Assembly (NCBI RefSeq): GCF_014646635.1
Contig: NZ_BMNQ01000007.1
Location: forward strand, 24,911-88,910
DNA: 64,000 bases
From: Lentibacillus kapialis
GTDB lineage: Bacteria > Bacillota > Bacilli > Bacillales > Amphibacillaceae
Direction: 5' to 3'
Of the stretch, positions 8,241 through 17,429 are shown in pieces. Position numbers and translations under genes: made by a program. The notes under the pieces are model-generated. The model did not search any database and had not been told where the DNA came from. It saw nothing but the letters and a program-made list of their open reading frames with translations. Every line of letters starts with the position of its first letter. Position 1 is the first letter of the stretch.

Positions 8241-10133
8241 ATGGATGATGCTTACTTTACGATTGGTATGGCAGGCCATATTGATCATGGCAAAACAGCC
8301 CTGACGAAAGCACTTACAAACGTGGATACCGATCGCTTAAAGGAAGAAAAGGAACGGAAAGTATCAATTGAACCTGGTTATGCACCTTTGGAAACAAAGG
8401 ATGGCAGCCACGTTTCGATTGTGGATGTGCCGGGGCATGAACGGTTTATCCGCCAGATGATTGCCGGAGTCGCAGGTATTGATCTTGTCATTCTGGTAAT
8501 CGCTGCGGATGAAGGGGTGATGCCGCAAACAAGGGAGCATTTGCAAATTTTGGAGTTTCTTGGCGTCCAGCATTGTATTGTCGCGGTATCCAAAATAGAT
8601 CGTGTTGATGCGGAATTGCTCGACTTTGCTATAGAGGATATCAGGGAAAGTATAGCCGGGACCATTTTTTCTGAGGTCCCATTGGTTTGCGTTGACAGTA
8701 TCTCCGGAAAAGGTATCGATCAGCTAAGACGACAAATTGTATCTGAACTGGAAAAGACAGTATTTCGGGATGCTTATGGCTCGTTTCGACTGCCAATTGA
8801 CCAGGTGTTTACAGTGAGAGGACAGGGAACGATTGTGAGAGGAACCATTTATGAGGGCATTGTACAAAAAGGGAGTCCATTGACTATTCTTCCCGGAGGT
8901 TACAAAGTGAGAGCGCGGCAAATTCAGGTCCATCGTCAGGGACAGCGTATATCGCGTGCCGGTCAGCGAACAGCTATAAATCTTAGTGGAATAGACAAGG
9001 AAGACATCGAGCGTGGGGATGTGCTTGTTGCCTCCGATCACTTTTTGGTGACGAATACGATTGATGTCAACCTGCAGCTTGTCGAAAACTTGTCCTCACC
9101 TGTAAAACAGCGGATGCCGGTAAAAGTACACACCGGGACATCTGAAGTGATGGGGAGAATCGTCTTTTTCGACAGGAATGAAGTGATCCGGGATGATGAT
9201 GATGTTTTGTGCCAGATTCGCTTGGAGGAAAAGATTGTTGTTTGCCGTGGTGACCGTTTTATTCTAAGAAGACCCACACCGGTTGAAACACTTGGCGGCG
9301 GATGGGTGATTGAGCCTAAAGGAAACAAGTACCGTTTTGGTGAAACCACAATGGACATGTTGCAGAAAAAGAAAGACGGGACACCAGAAGATTTAGTTAA
9401 AGATGTCTTAATGAAGCATAAATTGCTGAATGTGAAACAGTTGATTCAATATACGTCCTTTGATGAACCTGGAATGAAGGCCGCAGTCAATAAAGGCATT
9501 GACACCCGGCAATTGGTACAAGTAACAGGGGACAAGTACGCCCTGGCGAAAGACGTCATCATGATAAAGGACATGGTATCACAGCAATTGCAGAATCGCC
9601 ACGATGAATTTCCGATGCGGCCGGGAATCAGTAAGGCTGAAATCGTGCAATCGTTTAATGGTCAGTTTCCGAAGCGGCTCGTGGAATTCGGTTTGGATTC
9701 AATGCTGTCAACCGGTGAAATACAGAAGGATAAACAGTTCCTTGCCTTATCTGGTTTCACACCATATTTGCCTGAAAAATGGAAAACGCAAATGGAAGCG
9801 ATTATTAATCAGCTTGAAGCGGATGGCCTGCAGGTGAAGAGGTGGACAGAATATATAACGCATACAACGGTGCTGAAACAAGAAGCTGAAGACTTACACG
9901 CCTACCTCATTCATACTGAACAGGCACATCCGTTAACGCGTGAACTCATTATTCATCATAAGACGTTTACAGGTGCTTTATTAATGTTAAAAGCCGGCAC
10001 AAATGAGACATTCGGTTTAAAAGAGGCGAAAGATGCACTACAGGTATCCCGAAAATATTTGGTTCCGTTTTTGGAACTATTGGATCAATATAAACTGACT
10101 AAAAGAGTCGGCGATAATCGAAAATGGATATAG
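8241..10133 (+). CDS. selB: Selenocysteine-specific translation elongation factor SelB
   Basis: A GTPase that brings Sec-tRNA(Sec) to the ribosome at UGA codons by binding the SECIS hairpin. The 630-residue product has G1 motif GHIDHGKT (residues 12-19), the switch I region ERKVSIEPGY, G3 DVPGHERF (62-68) and SKIDR. EF-Tu-like beta-barrel domains follow, then a long C-terminal half (about residue 380 onward) with winged-helix segments that bind SECIS RNA. ATG 8241 follows a GCGGGGGGA site. It is divergent from tRNA-Sec, is flanked by selD, and converges with selA. Length and domain order are complete. Confidence 0.96.
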   Translation: MDDAYFTIGMAGHIDHGKTALTKALTNVDTDRLKEEKERKVSIEPGYAPLETKDGSHVSIVDVPGHERFIRQMIAGVAGIDLVILVIAADEGVMPQTREHLQILEFLGVQHCIVAVSKIDRVDAELLDFAIEDIRESIAGTIFSEVPLVCVDSISGKGIDQLRRQIVSELEKTVFRDAYGSFRLPIDQVFTVRGQGTIVRGTIYEGIVQKGSPLTILPGGYKVRARQIQVHRQGQRISRAGQRTAINLSGIDKEDIERGDVLVASDHFLVTNTIDVNLQLVENLSSPVKQRMPVKVHTGTSEVMGRIVFFDRNEVIRDDDDVLCQIRLEEKIVVCRGDRFILRRPTPVETLGGGWVIEPKGNKYRFGETTMDMLQKKKDGTPEDLVKDVLMKHKLLNVKQLIQYTSFDEPGMKAAVNKGIDTRQLVQVTGDKYALAKDVIMIKDMVSQQLQNRHDEFPMRPGISKAEIVQSFNGQFPKRLVEFGLDSMLSTGEIQKDKQFLALSGFTPYLPEKWKTQMEAIINQLEADGLQVKRWTEYITHTTVLKQEAEDLHAYLIHTEQAHPLTRELIIHHKTFTGALLMLKAGTNETFGLKEAKDALQVSRKYLVPFLELLDQYKLTKRVGDNRKWI

Positions 10134-10184
10134 GATGAATCTTCCGCCTGAATCGAATATTGTGGTGGAGCTTCCATTGTCTTG

Positions 10185-11573
10185 CTACATACCAGCAAAA
10201 CAATCAATTAATACTGGTATATCGCACGTTGCAATGGTACGGAAATCGAGGAGCACCCGGTCATGTTTGAGTCTTGCAAGAACAGCGGGCTGTCCTGTCC
10301 GAAGCCGGTTAAAAATCTGCTGCGGGGTAAATTGTGTGTGGCATACGGAAACGACAAGTGTTGCCAGTTCAACATCCGGCATGCTCCCCCCGCCAACTTG
10401 TGACGTATCTTCTTGTATGTTGAACTGCCATGCCTTGCTTTTTCTACGTACACCCTCCACGAATGTTTCCGCTCGTTGTTGGATTTCGGATATGGACAGT
10501 GACATGTCACGGATCACGGGAATATCGTTATCATCTCCCTCCGCATAACTTTTTATTGTGGCCTCAAGTGCAGCGAGTGTCATTTTATCCACACGTAATA
10601 CACGTGCCAGTTGGTGCCGTTTTAATTTATCCACCAGTTCTTTCCGTCCAAGAATAATCCCTGCTTGTGGCCCTCCCAATAACTTATCACCGCTGAATGA
10701 AATGATATCCACACCCGTTTTTAGCACATTGGATACGACGGGTTCGTCGCCTGCTTCAAAATTATAAAGTGCCCCGCTCCCAAGATCCTCATAGACAAGT
10801 AACTGACGGTGCTTTTGTGCCAATTTGACCAGTTTTCCCGTGTCAACTGAGTCGGTGAACCCAATCGTTTTAAAATTGCTGGTATGAACCTTCATCAGTA
10901 TGGCTGTCTCGTCGCCTATTGCCTGTTCATAGTCAAACAAATGGGTTTTGTTGGTTGTCCCGACTTCTCGCAACATTGCTCCGCTTTCTTCCATGATGGA
11001 TGAGATTCTGAAGGAACCGCCTATTTCCACAAGTTCACCGCGGGAAACAATGGCTTCTTGTTTATACGCCAGTGTGCGCAGAATCAGATAAACGGCTGCG
11101 GCATTGTTGTTGACGACCATTGCCGCTTCTGCACCGGTGATTTCTGTTAAAGCAGATTCAGTCAGCTGATGTCTGGAGCCGCGCCTGCCTTGTTCTAAAT
11201 CATATTCAAGGTTCGAGTAATTCCCGGCGGTTAGCACAACTTGATCAATGGCTTTTTGACTTAATCTTGCCCGCCCGAGGTTGGTATGTAAAATTGTTCC
11301 CGTGGCGTTGATGACGTATCGTAAATTATGTTGCCGGAACGTTTCAGATTTTTGTTTGAGCATGGTGAAAATGACGTTTTTCAGGTCCGCTTTGGTTGGA
11401 GATTCCTGCTCCCAGTTGTTGTTCAACATCTGCTCACGTATATGATGAATGATGTCCTGGATCCATTTTGTCAATGTTGAATACGGAATATCAGATTCTT
11501 CCTGTAACGCTGTAAATCGATTATCGTTTTGAACGGCGTGGATAGCCGGCAGTTCCCGGAGATATTCCTTCAA
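10185..11573 (-). CDS. selA: L-seryl-tRNA(Sec) selenium transferase
   Basis: PLP enzyme that converts Ser-tRNA(Sec) to Sec-tRNA(Sec) using selenophosphate. The 462-residue length is standard. An N-terminal helical domain precedes the fold-type I core, which contains INATGTILHTNLGRA and the PLP-lysine motif SFSGDKLLGGPQAG (Lys297). Start TTG 11573 has an AGGGGGGC site upstream. It is transcribed toward selB; the two stops are 52 bp apart without a strong terminator. A good promoter lies about 90 bp upstream, so selA is probably expressed separately from selD and selB. Confidence 0.96.
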   Translation of the reverse strand: MKEYLRELPAIHAVQNDNRFTALQEESDIPYSTLTKWIQDIIHHIREQMLNNNWEQESPTKADLKNVIFTMLKQKSETFRQHNLRYVINATGTILHTNLGRARLSQKAIDQVVLTAGNYSNLEYDLEQGRRGSRHQLTESALTEITGAEAAMVVNNNAAAVYLILRTLAYKQEAIVSRGELVEIGGSFRISSIMEESGAMLREVGTTNKTHLFDYEQAIGDETAILMKVHTSNFKTIGFTDSVDTGKLVKLAQKHRQLLVYEDLGSGALYNFEAGDEPVVSNVLKTGVDIISFSGDKLLGGPQAGIILGRKELVDKLKRHQLARVLRVDKMTLAALEATIKSYAEGDDNDIPVIRDMSLSISEIQQRAETFVEGVRRKSKAWQFNIQEDTSQVGGGSMPDVELATLVVSVCHTQFTPQQIFNRLRTGQPAVLARLKHDRVLLDFRTIATCDIPVLIDCFAGM

Positions 11574-11661
11574 CGGTTGCCCCCCTATGTATGGCGCGTT
11601 AGTTTTTGTAAATCATACAGCAGTACACATCAAACGCAACTTGCTACTGTTGACGCATTCT

Positions 11662-11691
11662 ATTATAATAGCGAACCAGTCGATTTGACAA
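11662..11691 (-). promoter_or_regulatory. Sigma-A-type promoter for selA
   Basis: On the minus strand, TTGTCA (11691-11686) is followed by an 18-bp spacer and a perfect TATAAT (11667-11662). The predicted transcript has a leader of about 80 nt before the selA TTG start. Confidence 0.6.
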
Positions 11692-11754
11692 AAATATTCT
11701 GAATCTATTTTAATTTGTTAGTATCATATTAACAGATCCAGGATACCACCATTA

Positions 11755-12162
11755 TCAACTAAGTTTGCCATTTATTTTTCTGATTTGTCTTTTCCAATAG
11801 AAATAATGCGAAAGCCATATGACTAAGAAGATGAACATAAAAATCAATATACCGGTTAAAATGATACTTCCATCCGACGGAAACCAATGTGCCCATAAAC
11901 CACAGAGGACAAATACTGTTCCGGCGATAAGAAAATGTAAACTACCAATGACCAATGGATTGGCGTTTTTTGAATAAAACCATCCGATTACTGTGTTCAC
12001 TCCCACTAGCACAACAGTGGCGCCTATATTTCTGAACAAATAAGTTGGGCTGATCGAATCGTATCCCAATGCATCTGTGATTATCCATGTAACAATAACC
12101 ATTATATTGGCTGATAACGAAATATTAAGCACCAAAGATAATGCTTTCTTTTTAATCATCAA
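11755..12162 (-). CDS. DUF3021-family small membrane protein
   Basis: A 135-residue protein with four hydrophobic segments (about residues 8-30, 43-65, 70-90, 98-122) and a basic C-terminal tail. DUF3021 proteins are usually encoded next to a LytTR-domain DNA-binding protein, as here (6 bp downstream of it). The pair probably forms a membrane-linked regulatory module in which the membrane protein restrains the regulator. This role is inference from family context. Confidence 0.75.
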   Translation of the reverse strand: MMIKKKALSLVLNISLSANIMVIVTWIITDALGYDSISPTYLFRNIGATVVLVGVNTVIGWFYSKNANPLVIGSLHFLIAGTVFVLCGLWAHWFPSDGSIILTGILIFMFIFLVIWLSHYFYWKRQIRKINGKLS

Positions 12163-12168
12163 AACGCC

Positions 12169-12612
12169 TCACTTTCTAAATAGGATTTCTTTAATTTTCT
12201 TTGTGTGTGATCGTGTCGTATAAAGTTGTTCTTTATCTTTTAAATGGAGAGTAATTCGACCACCAAATGTATACTCAAAACGTTGAACCCATTGTAAATT
12301 AACGATTTCAAATCGTGATATCCTTACAAAATAGTTGGGTAGATGCGATTCAATTTCATAAAGTCTTTCAGTTATTTTCTGTTTTCCGAATTCGGATTTC
12401 ACATAAACCGCCTTGCTTTCTGTGAAAAAATAATAGACTTGCTTTAAATCAATGGGTGAAAAACTTGAACCATTATGTGCGATAATGATGTTCGACGGGT
12501 ACGGGTTTTCAAATAAATGATTTATCTTGTCTACGAATTCATGATGCGTTTTGGTTCGCAGAATGGTTAAGTTGGCAGGCAACGAATGATCATATTCAAT
12601 TTTCAGCTCCAT
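12169..12612 (-). CDS. LytTR-domain DNA-binding transcriptional regulator
   Basis: A 147-residue protein with no receiver domain. The C-terminal ~100 residues match a LytTR domain (DLKQVYYFFTESKAVYVKS, then ESHLPNYFVRISRFEIVNLQWV, then LHLKDKEQLYTTRSH). ATG 12612 has a strong GGAGAAGGAGGA site. It is followed closely by the DUF3021 membrane protein gene; such pairs are generally autoregulated. No target gene can be named. Confidence 0.85.
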   Translation of the reverse strand: MELKIEYDHSLPANLTILRTKTHHEFVDKINHLFENPYPSNIIIAHNGSSFSPIDLKQVYYFFTESKAVYVKSEFGKQKITERLYEIESHLPNYFVRISRFEIVNLQWVQRFEYTFGGRITLHLKDKEQLYTTRSHTKKIKEILFRK

Positions 12613-12770
12613 AAGGGTCCTCCTTCTCCTTTAAGTCGTGTAAAATATCTGTATACTTTGATTAACATTATATACAAGACGGGAATGGAAAGGAAGATCG
12701 TTCAGATGAAACACCTTTTTGAAGCGACGAAATGCTTAATGAATCTGACCAAATAAGTTTACGATAGCAA

Positions 12771-12794
12771 AGAAGTAGTATCCAAACTACTTCT
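12771..12794 (+). other. Hairpin in the 470-bp intergenic region before the BCCT gene
   Basis: AGAAGTAGT (12771-12779) and ACTACTTCT (12786-12794) form a perfect 9-bp stem, flanked by AGCAAAG and CTTTGCT that could extend it. There is no T-run in either direction. The rest of 12613-13086 holds a promoter but no gene I can support. Confidence 0.35.
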
Positions 12795-12903
12795 GTCCTA
12801 GGAGCTTTGCTGACATGACAGCCCCAAAAAATTCAGAATGATTTATGTTTTTTTCACATGCAGAAGTTCCGGAGCGTTTGGGCAAACATAGTATTTTTTA
12901 TGA

Positions 12904-12932
12904 TTGACGTTTTATATAATTAAAACTATAAT
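12904..12932 (+). promoter_or_regulatory. Near-consensus sigma-A promoter for the BCCT transporter
   Basis: TTGACG (12904-12909), 17-bp AT-rich spacer, TATAAT (12927-12932). This leaves a leader of about 145 nt before the TTG start at 13087. Confidence 0.75.
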
Positions 12933-13086
12933 TAAGCACTATGTTTGAAAATAACATGAGCAAGCTGATGGCTTTTAGAGAGATAGAGTTAACAAATGGT
13001 TCGGGAAAAGGATAATCATTTTCCATCCAACGGTCTGTATGACAGCACATGTATAGACACTTGCTCCTGAATATGGGAGGCAAACT

Positions 13087-14649
13087 TTGCAGAAAGAAGA
13101 GAGAATTAAAACGGACTGGACCGTTTTTGCCGTCAGTGGCGGTTTTTTGATTTTATTTATTGTTCTATCATTCATGGACAGCGCCATGGTTGGAGAATGG
13201 ATTACGACCTTATTCAATTATTCAGCCGATCTGTTTGGAGCGTATTGGCAGGTATTATTGTTCGGTAATTTTGCAATTGGTATTTTTTTAGCCTTTTCAC
13301 GGTATGGAAACGTCAAACTGGGTAAAATGGATAAACCGAAGTATAGTTATTATCGGTGGGTTGCGATGATCCTCGTAACTCTCCTGGCAAGCGGCGGCGT
13401 GTTCTGGGCAGCCTCCGAGCCGATGTATCATTATATGACAACACCGCCATTATTTGGCGATAGCGAAGTTAATAATGTATCGGCTGCGTTTGCACAAGCT
13501 TTTATGCATTGGGGATTTTTGGCCTGGGCGATCCTAGGTACTCTGGCAACCATTGTGATGATGTATGTGCATTACAGCAAAGGTTATCCGATGCGGCCAC
13601 GAGCTTTATTATTTCCGTTGTTCGGGGAGAAAATCTTTCATAAAAGTGTTCTCGGGTCTGCGGCAGATATATTCTCCATTATTGCAACAGCTGCTGGAAC
13701 ATTGGGGCCATTAGGTTTCCTTGGTTTGCAAATATCCTATGGGCTGAATCATTTATTTGGTGTTCCCAATACTGTGTCGGTAAGCATTCTGGTGGTAGTT
13801 GTTCTGGTTATTATCGCGGCGATATCAGCTGCGACCGGGGTTGACCGGGGGATTCTTTTACTGAGCCGTGTCAATGTTAGCATGACGTTTTTGTTGGGAA
13901 TTATTATGCTTGTGATCGGCCCGACATTGTTCATCATTGACGCATTCATCGGCGGAACAGGATTTCATTTACAGAACTTCTTTGCGATGAATTTTTATCG
14001 CGGTGACAATGCGTGGCTTGGCGCGTGGACCATATTTTTCTGGGGGTGGTTCATCGGCTATGGCCCGATGCTGATTATTTTTATCAGCCGCATCTCGCGC
14101 GGAAGAACGATTCGTGAATTGATTATTGCAGTATCTATTGTAGCGCCGCTCGTGACCAACTTCTGGTTCTCTGTTGTTGGCGGAACAGGCGTATTCTTTG
14201 AAATAGAAAATCCGGGGTCTGTATCCGGGGCGCTGAATGAAGCGGGAATGCCCGCTGCTGTTATGGCGATTATGGACCAGTTGCCATTGGGCACTGTCAT
14301 GGCCGTCGCGTTTCTTTTAATATCGATTGTTTTTGTGGCGACGACGACAGATACAATGTCCTATACAGTATCCGTAACATTAACTGGAAATGATCATCCC
14401 GCCCGCTGGTTGCGCGTCTTTTGGGCGCTGATTTTTGGTGGTACGACGATGATGATTCTGACAATTGGAGAAGGTAGCATTACTGCGATTCAAAATTCGA
14501 TTGTCATTACGGCAGTCCCGGTTTCATTTTTGCTGTTGCCGCCGTTGTGGAATGCACCTCAAATTGCGAAGAAGATGGCGCTGGAACAGGGTCTGATGTG
14601 GGAAAGGCCGAGGAAAGGACGTCCGATTAAAATCGATCATAGAAAGTAG
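13087..14649 (+). CDS. BCCT-family betaine/choline/carnitine transporter
   Basis: A 520-residue, 12-TM secondary transporter of the BCCT family (OpuD/BetP type), sodium-coupled importer of glycine betaine or related trimethylammonium compounds. The family signature near TM8 is WGWFIGYGPMLIIFISRISRGRTIRE, here split as WGWFIGYGPML and ISRGRTIRE. SGGVFWAASEPMYHY is also typical. TTG 13087 has a GGGAGG site. A strong promoter lies upstream and a terminator downstream, so it is monocistronic. In a salt-adapted cell it would supply an osmolyte, and it could also supply substrate if the reductase cluster uses betaine. Confidence 0.9.
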   Translation: MQKEERIKTDWTVFAVSGGFLILFIVLSFMDSAMVGEWITTLFNYSADLFGAYWQVLLFGNFAIGIFLAFSRYGNVKLGKMDKPKYSYYRWVAMILVTLLASGGVFWAASEPMYHYMTTPPLFGDSEVNNVSAAFAQAFMHWGFLAWAILGTLATIVMMYVHYSKGYPMRPRALLFPLFGEKIFHKSVLGSAADIFSIIATAAGTLGPLGFLGLQISYGLNHLFGVPNTVSVSILVVVVLVIIAAISAATGVDRGILLLSRVNVSMTFLLGIIMLVIGPTLFIIDAFIGGTGFHLQNFFAMNFYRGDNAWLGAWTIFFWGWFIGYGPMLIIFISRISRGRTIRELIIAVSIVAPLVTNFWFSVVGGTGVFFEIENPGSVSGALNEAGMPAAVMAIMDQLPLGTVMAVAFLLISIVFVATTTDTMSYTVSVTLTGNDHPARWLRVFWALIFGGTTMMILTIGEGSITAIQNSIVITAVPVSFLLLPPLWNAPQIAKKMALEQGLMWERPRKGRPIKIDHRK

Positions 14650-14652
14650 AAC

Positions 14653-14680
14653 GGGATACTTCAGGGTACTCCCTTTTTTT
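14653..14680 (+). terminator. Rho-independent terminator after the BCCT gene
   Basis: GGGATAC (14653-14659) and GTACTCCC (14666-14673) form a stem with one bulge, followed by seven T's. Confidence 0.75.
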
Positions 14681-14739
14681 ATATTCATTCTGTCTATTTT
14701 TTGATATAATGAAATCAGCATTAAGGGGAGGCATCACCG

Positions 14740-15561
14740 TTGAGTGAAGCGAAAAAACTGCAAAAAGATGCGAATAATATATTAAAACAGACAAGCCGAA
14801 CATTTTACATACCGATAACATTGCTGAAATCACCGCTGAATCAAACAGTCGGGGCAGCTTATTTATGCATGCGTGCTGTTGATGAAATAGAAGATCATGA
14901 GGAGTTGGATACAGAAACAAAACAATATCTGCTCCGAACAACTTGCGACTTATTGAAGTACGATGTTTTTGACGAAAAGGCTTACAGTGAATTGGTGCAG
15001 CCATATGTAACACAGCTTCCTGAGGTGACATTACGACTCGGCGATTGGCTTGAAATTTGCCCGGATGGGATTGTTGAAAATGTAAAAGCATCGACACGTA
15101 TAATGGCCGCAGGAATGGCTGATTGGGCGAAAAAGGGATGGAATATTAAGGATGAAGGCGACCTTGATGATTACACCTATTATGTTGCCGGGCTTGTCGG
15201 TATCATGCTGTCTGATATCTGGGAGTGGTATGACGGAACCGAAACAGATCGGGAACTTGCCATAGGATATGGTCGGGGCCTGCAGGCTGTCAATATTTTG
15301 CGCAATCAGGATGAAGATAGCGAGCGCGGTGTCAGCTTCGTTCCGGATAGATGGACACGCGACGATTTGTTCAGTTATACCGAAAAAAACCTGGCCATGG
15401 CGGACGAATATATGAAAGACATCAATACCCGGACGATTAAGCTATTTTGCCGGATTCCGCTTGCATTAGCTAAACGAACTCTGAAGGCTTTGAAAGAGGG
15501 CCGTGAGAAGATTTCCAGAAATGAAGTCGAAACCATTGTTCAAGATATTAAGGAAGACTAA
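14740..15561 (+). CDS. Squalene/phytoene synthase family protein
   Basis: A 273-residue trans-isoprenyl diphosphate synthase (head-to-head type). Two acidic clusters that would bind the Mg-diphosphates are visible: AVDEIEDHEE near residue 50 and NILRNQDEDSERG near residue 190, along with the family's FVPDRW motif. TTG 14740 has an AAGGGGAGG site. No other carotenoid or hopanoid genes lie nearby, so the product (squalene-like, C30 diapophytoene, or other) cannot be told. It is flanked by terminators on both sides. Confidence 0.85.
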   Translation: MSEAKKLQKDANNILKQTSRTFYIPITLLKSPLNQTVGAAYLCMRAVDEIEDHEELDTETKQYLLRTTCDLLKYDVFDEKAYSELVQPYVTQLPEVTLRLGDWLEICPDGIVENVKASTRIMAAGMADWAKKGWNIKDEGDLDDYTYYVAGLVGIMLSDIWEWYDGTETDRELAIGYGRGLQAVNILRNQDEDSERGVSFVPDRWTRDDLFSYTEKNLAMADEYMKDINTRTIKLFCRIPLALAKRTLKALKEGREKISRNEVETIVQDIKED

Positions 15562-15562
15562 C

Positions 15563-15595
15563 GAAAGCCACCGTTCAATTACGAATGGTGGCTTT
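15563..15595 (+). terminator. Strong hairpin after the phytoene synthase family gene
   Basis: GAAAGCCACC (15563-15572) pairs perfectly with GGTGGCTTTC (15586-15595) directly after the stop codon. The T-tract is poor, but position suggests a terminator. Confidence 0.6.
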
Positions 15596-15681
15596 CATCT
15601 TCAGGGCTGGGTACTAATGATCAAAGTAAGCAAAAAAGAGACGGTCCGGACAGTCTCTTAAATCATTTGTTCAGCAGTGAT

Positions 15682-15882
15682 TTAAAGCCAATACAGGATG
15701 GCTCCCGAGAATATGATAATGATAAGATCGCCTATCACATTCAAAAACGAAGCTAATCCCCCGGTGATGACCGAGGAAGCTGGTACATAGGCCAGCGCAA
15801 ACCCTGCCAGGACACATGTGAAATAGATTAAGGCTAAATGATGGATGTTATCACTTCTTTGTAAGGTGTATACAAAGCCCTG
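15682..15882 (-). pseudogene. Possible remnant of a small membrane protein gene
   Basis: On the minus strand an open stretch of about 66 codons ends at TAA 15684-15682 and encodes a strongly hydrophobic C-terminus (LAGFALAYVPASSVITGG, then a segment rich in Ile and Leu). It has no ATG, GTG or TTG before the hydrophobic part and an in-frame stop just upstream at 15885-15883. It looks like the tail of a decayed two-TM protein. I do not recognise the family. The rest of 15600-15907 holds nothing else supportable. Confidence 0.3.
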
Positions 15883-15907
15883 TCATATTCGACATTATGA
15901 CAGCCCC

Positions 15908-16330
15908 CTAATAGCATTGAAAAGACTGCACGTTATTTAAGTCAACACCGTAGTAGACCCACCTGTTCCGCTGCCATCTGAATCCTGCTATCGATTGCCT
16001 GCCGACAAAGATTGGAAAAAACCAGAAGGAATCCCATCGCAGCCAGATATACGTAAATTGAAATAAGCATCGCTGGATTGCTCCTGGGTCGACTGCATAA
16101 ACGCTGAAGTCACCTTGCGACTTCTGTGTTTGCGGCATTTGTGGTGTGAATGGCGGTGGCGGGGATGAGGGTGCACTGACTTGCTGTTGTCCACCGGGAA
16201 ATCCTGGCTGTTGTCCTCCCGATTGTCCGGGCGGTCCGCCAAACGGAGGCCCTGCACCAGGTCCGTTGTTTTGAAACCATGGTAAATTAAAAATTCTGGG
16301 ATCGTCATACGGTGGTTGGTTATGATTCAT
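15908..16330 (-). CDS. Hypothetical Pro/Gly/Gln-rich protein
   Basis: A 140-residue protein of unknown function. Residues ~20-70 are low complexity, rich in Pro, Gly and Gln (for example GGPPGQSGGQQPGFPGG). The C-terminal ~60 residues are rich in Trp, Phe and Tyr, with basic residues between. ATG 16330 is nine bases from GGAGG; a TTG two codons earlier is too close to that site. There is no signal peptide. Pro/Gly/Gln-rich proteins with aromatic tails occur among Bacillaceae spore-surface proteins, but that link here is only a guess. Confidence 0.65.
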   Translation of the reverse strand: MNHNQPPYDDPRIFNLPWFQNNGPGAGPPFGGPPGQSGGQQPGFPGGQQQVSAPSSPPPPFTPQMPQTQKSQGDFSVYAVDPGAIQRCLFQFTYIWLRWDSFWFFPIFVGRQSIAGFRWQRNRWVYYGVDLNNVQSFQCY

Positions 16331-16454
16331 ATTCAACTTCCTCCTTAATCGTCTTTCTCTTTAGTATATGGGGATGCGTCTAGAAATGTATGGGCGTATA
16401 GTCTGGCGATTCGACCTATCGAAAAAAAAGCGTTCAATTTTAGCCATTCTCCTA

Positions 16455-16488
16455 TTGACTCTAACGTTACGTTATACTTTAACGTAAC
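16455..16488 (+). promoter_or_regulatory. MerR-type promoter with perfect operator dyad
   Basis: GTTACGTTA (16466-16474) and TAACGTAAC (16480-16488) form a perfect 9-bp inverted repeat around TACTT. It lies between a TTGACT -35 (16455-16460) and a TAACGT candidate -10 (16480-16485). The 19-bp spacer is the overlong spacer typical of MerR-activated promoters. The regulator gene starts 22 bp downstream, pointing to autoregulation. Confidence 0.7.
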
Positions 16489-16509
16489 AATTGAAGGGAG
16501 GTCTTAGTA

Positions 16510-17247
16510 ATGAAAGTCAGAGAGGTAGCCGGATTAGTCGGCATCAGTGTGCGCACACTGCATCATTATGATGAGATCGGCTTGCTTGAGCCCGAGACCA
16601 CCGAATCAGGTTATCGGATCTATTCGGAAAAGGAGCTCGAAACATTGCAGCAGATACTGTTCTTTAAAAAGCTTGGCTTCCCTTTGAAGAAAATAAAGGA
16701 GATTATCAATAGTCCATCGTTTGACAGGGAGGAGGCGCTTTACGTTCAACGCAAGATGCTGCTGGAAGAACGCTCCCGCCTGGACAATATGATTGCGACG
16801 ATTGATAAAACAATCCAGAATACGAAAGGAGAGATTCCGATGAGTGATCAGGAGAAATTTGAAGGCTTTGACTTCAGCAAAAACCCGTACGAACAGGAAG
16901 CCCGCGAACGCTGGGGCGACAAAGCGGTTGAAGAGTCAAACGCCAAAGTCAATCAGCTGTCAAAAGATGAACAGCAAGCAATGGAACAGGAATTTGACCG
17001 CATTTACCGGGACCTTGCTGCAATAAGGCATCAAGCACCCGATTCAAATGAAGCACAGGCAGCTATTAAAGTTTGGTATGACTATCTGAATAAGATTGGC
17101 AGTTATTCACTTGATGCTTTCAAAGGGCTCGGGCAGATGTATGTTGACGATGAACGCTTCACGAAAAACATCGACACGTATGGTGACGGTCTGGCCATGT
17201 TTATGTGTGATGCCATGGCGTTTTATGCGGACCGGAAGAAGGCATAG
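16510..17247 (+). CDS. MerR-family regulator with TipAS-like drug-sensing domain (Mta/TipAL type)
   Basis: A 245-residue regulator. Residues 1-70 are the MerR winged helix-turn-helix (VAGLVGISVRTLHHYDEIGL, then SGYRIY), followed by a coiled-coil dimerisation helix to about residue 115. From about residue 120 (FSKNPYEQEARERWGD) comes a TipAS domain, which in TipAL and Mta binds hydrophobic antibiotics. ATG 16510 has GGGAGG upstream. No transporter gene is adjacent, so the target besides its own promoter is unknown. Confidence 0.9.
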   Translation: MKVREVAGLVGISVRTLHHYDEIGLLEPETTESGYRIYSEKELETLQQILFFKKLGFPLKKIKEIINSPSFDREEALYVQRKMLLEERSRLDNMIATIDKTIQNTKGEIPMSDQEKFEGFDFSKNPYEQEARERWGDKAVEESNAKVNQLSKDEQQAMEQEFDRIYRDLAAIRHQAPDSNEAQAAIKVWYDYLNKIGSYSLDAFKGLGQMYVDDERFTKNIDTYGDGLAMFMCDAMAFYADRKKA

Positions 17248-17366
17248 TTTCATGAATGAAAGCGAAATATAGTATAAAAAGCATTCCTGTGTAACACATT
17301 GTTTATGTGATAAAAGGCTGATGCCCCTCAAAGAGAGTTTCGGGCGTGAACATACTGATCTTGAAA

Positions 17367-17402
17367 AAAACCCGTTGGTGAATGCTATTCCTAACGGGTT
17401 TT
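17367..17402. terminator. Bidirectional terminator between the MerR gene and the anti-sigma gene
   Basis: AAAACCCGTT (17367-17376) pairs with AACGGGTTTT (17393-17402), preceded by an A-run and followed by T's, between convergent genes. Confidence 0.75.
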
Positions 17403-17429
17403 CAATCGTTTATTTCATTGAAACATTCC

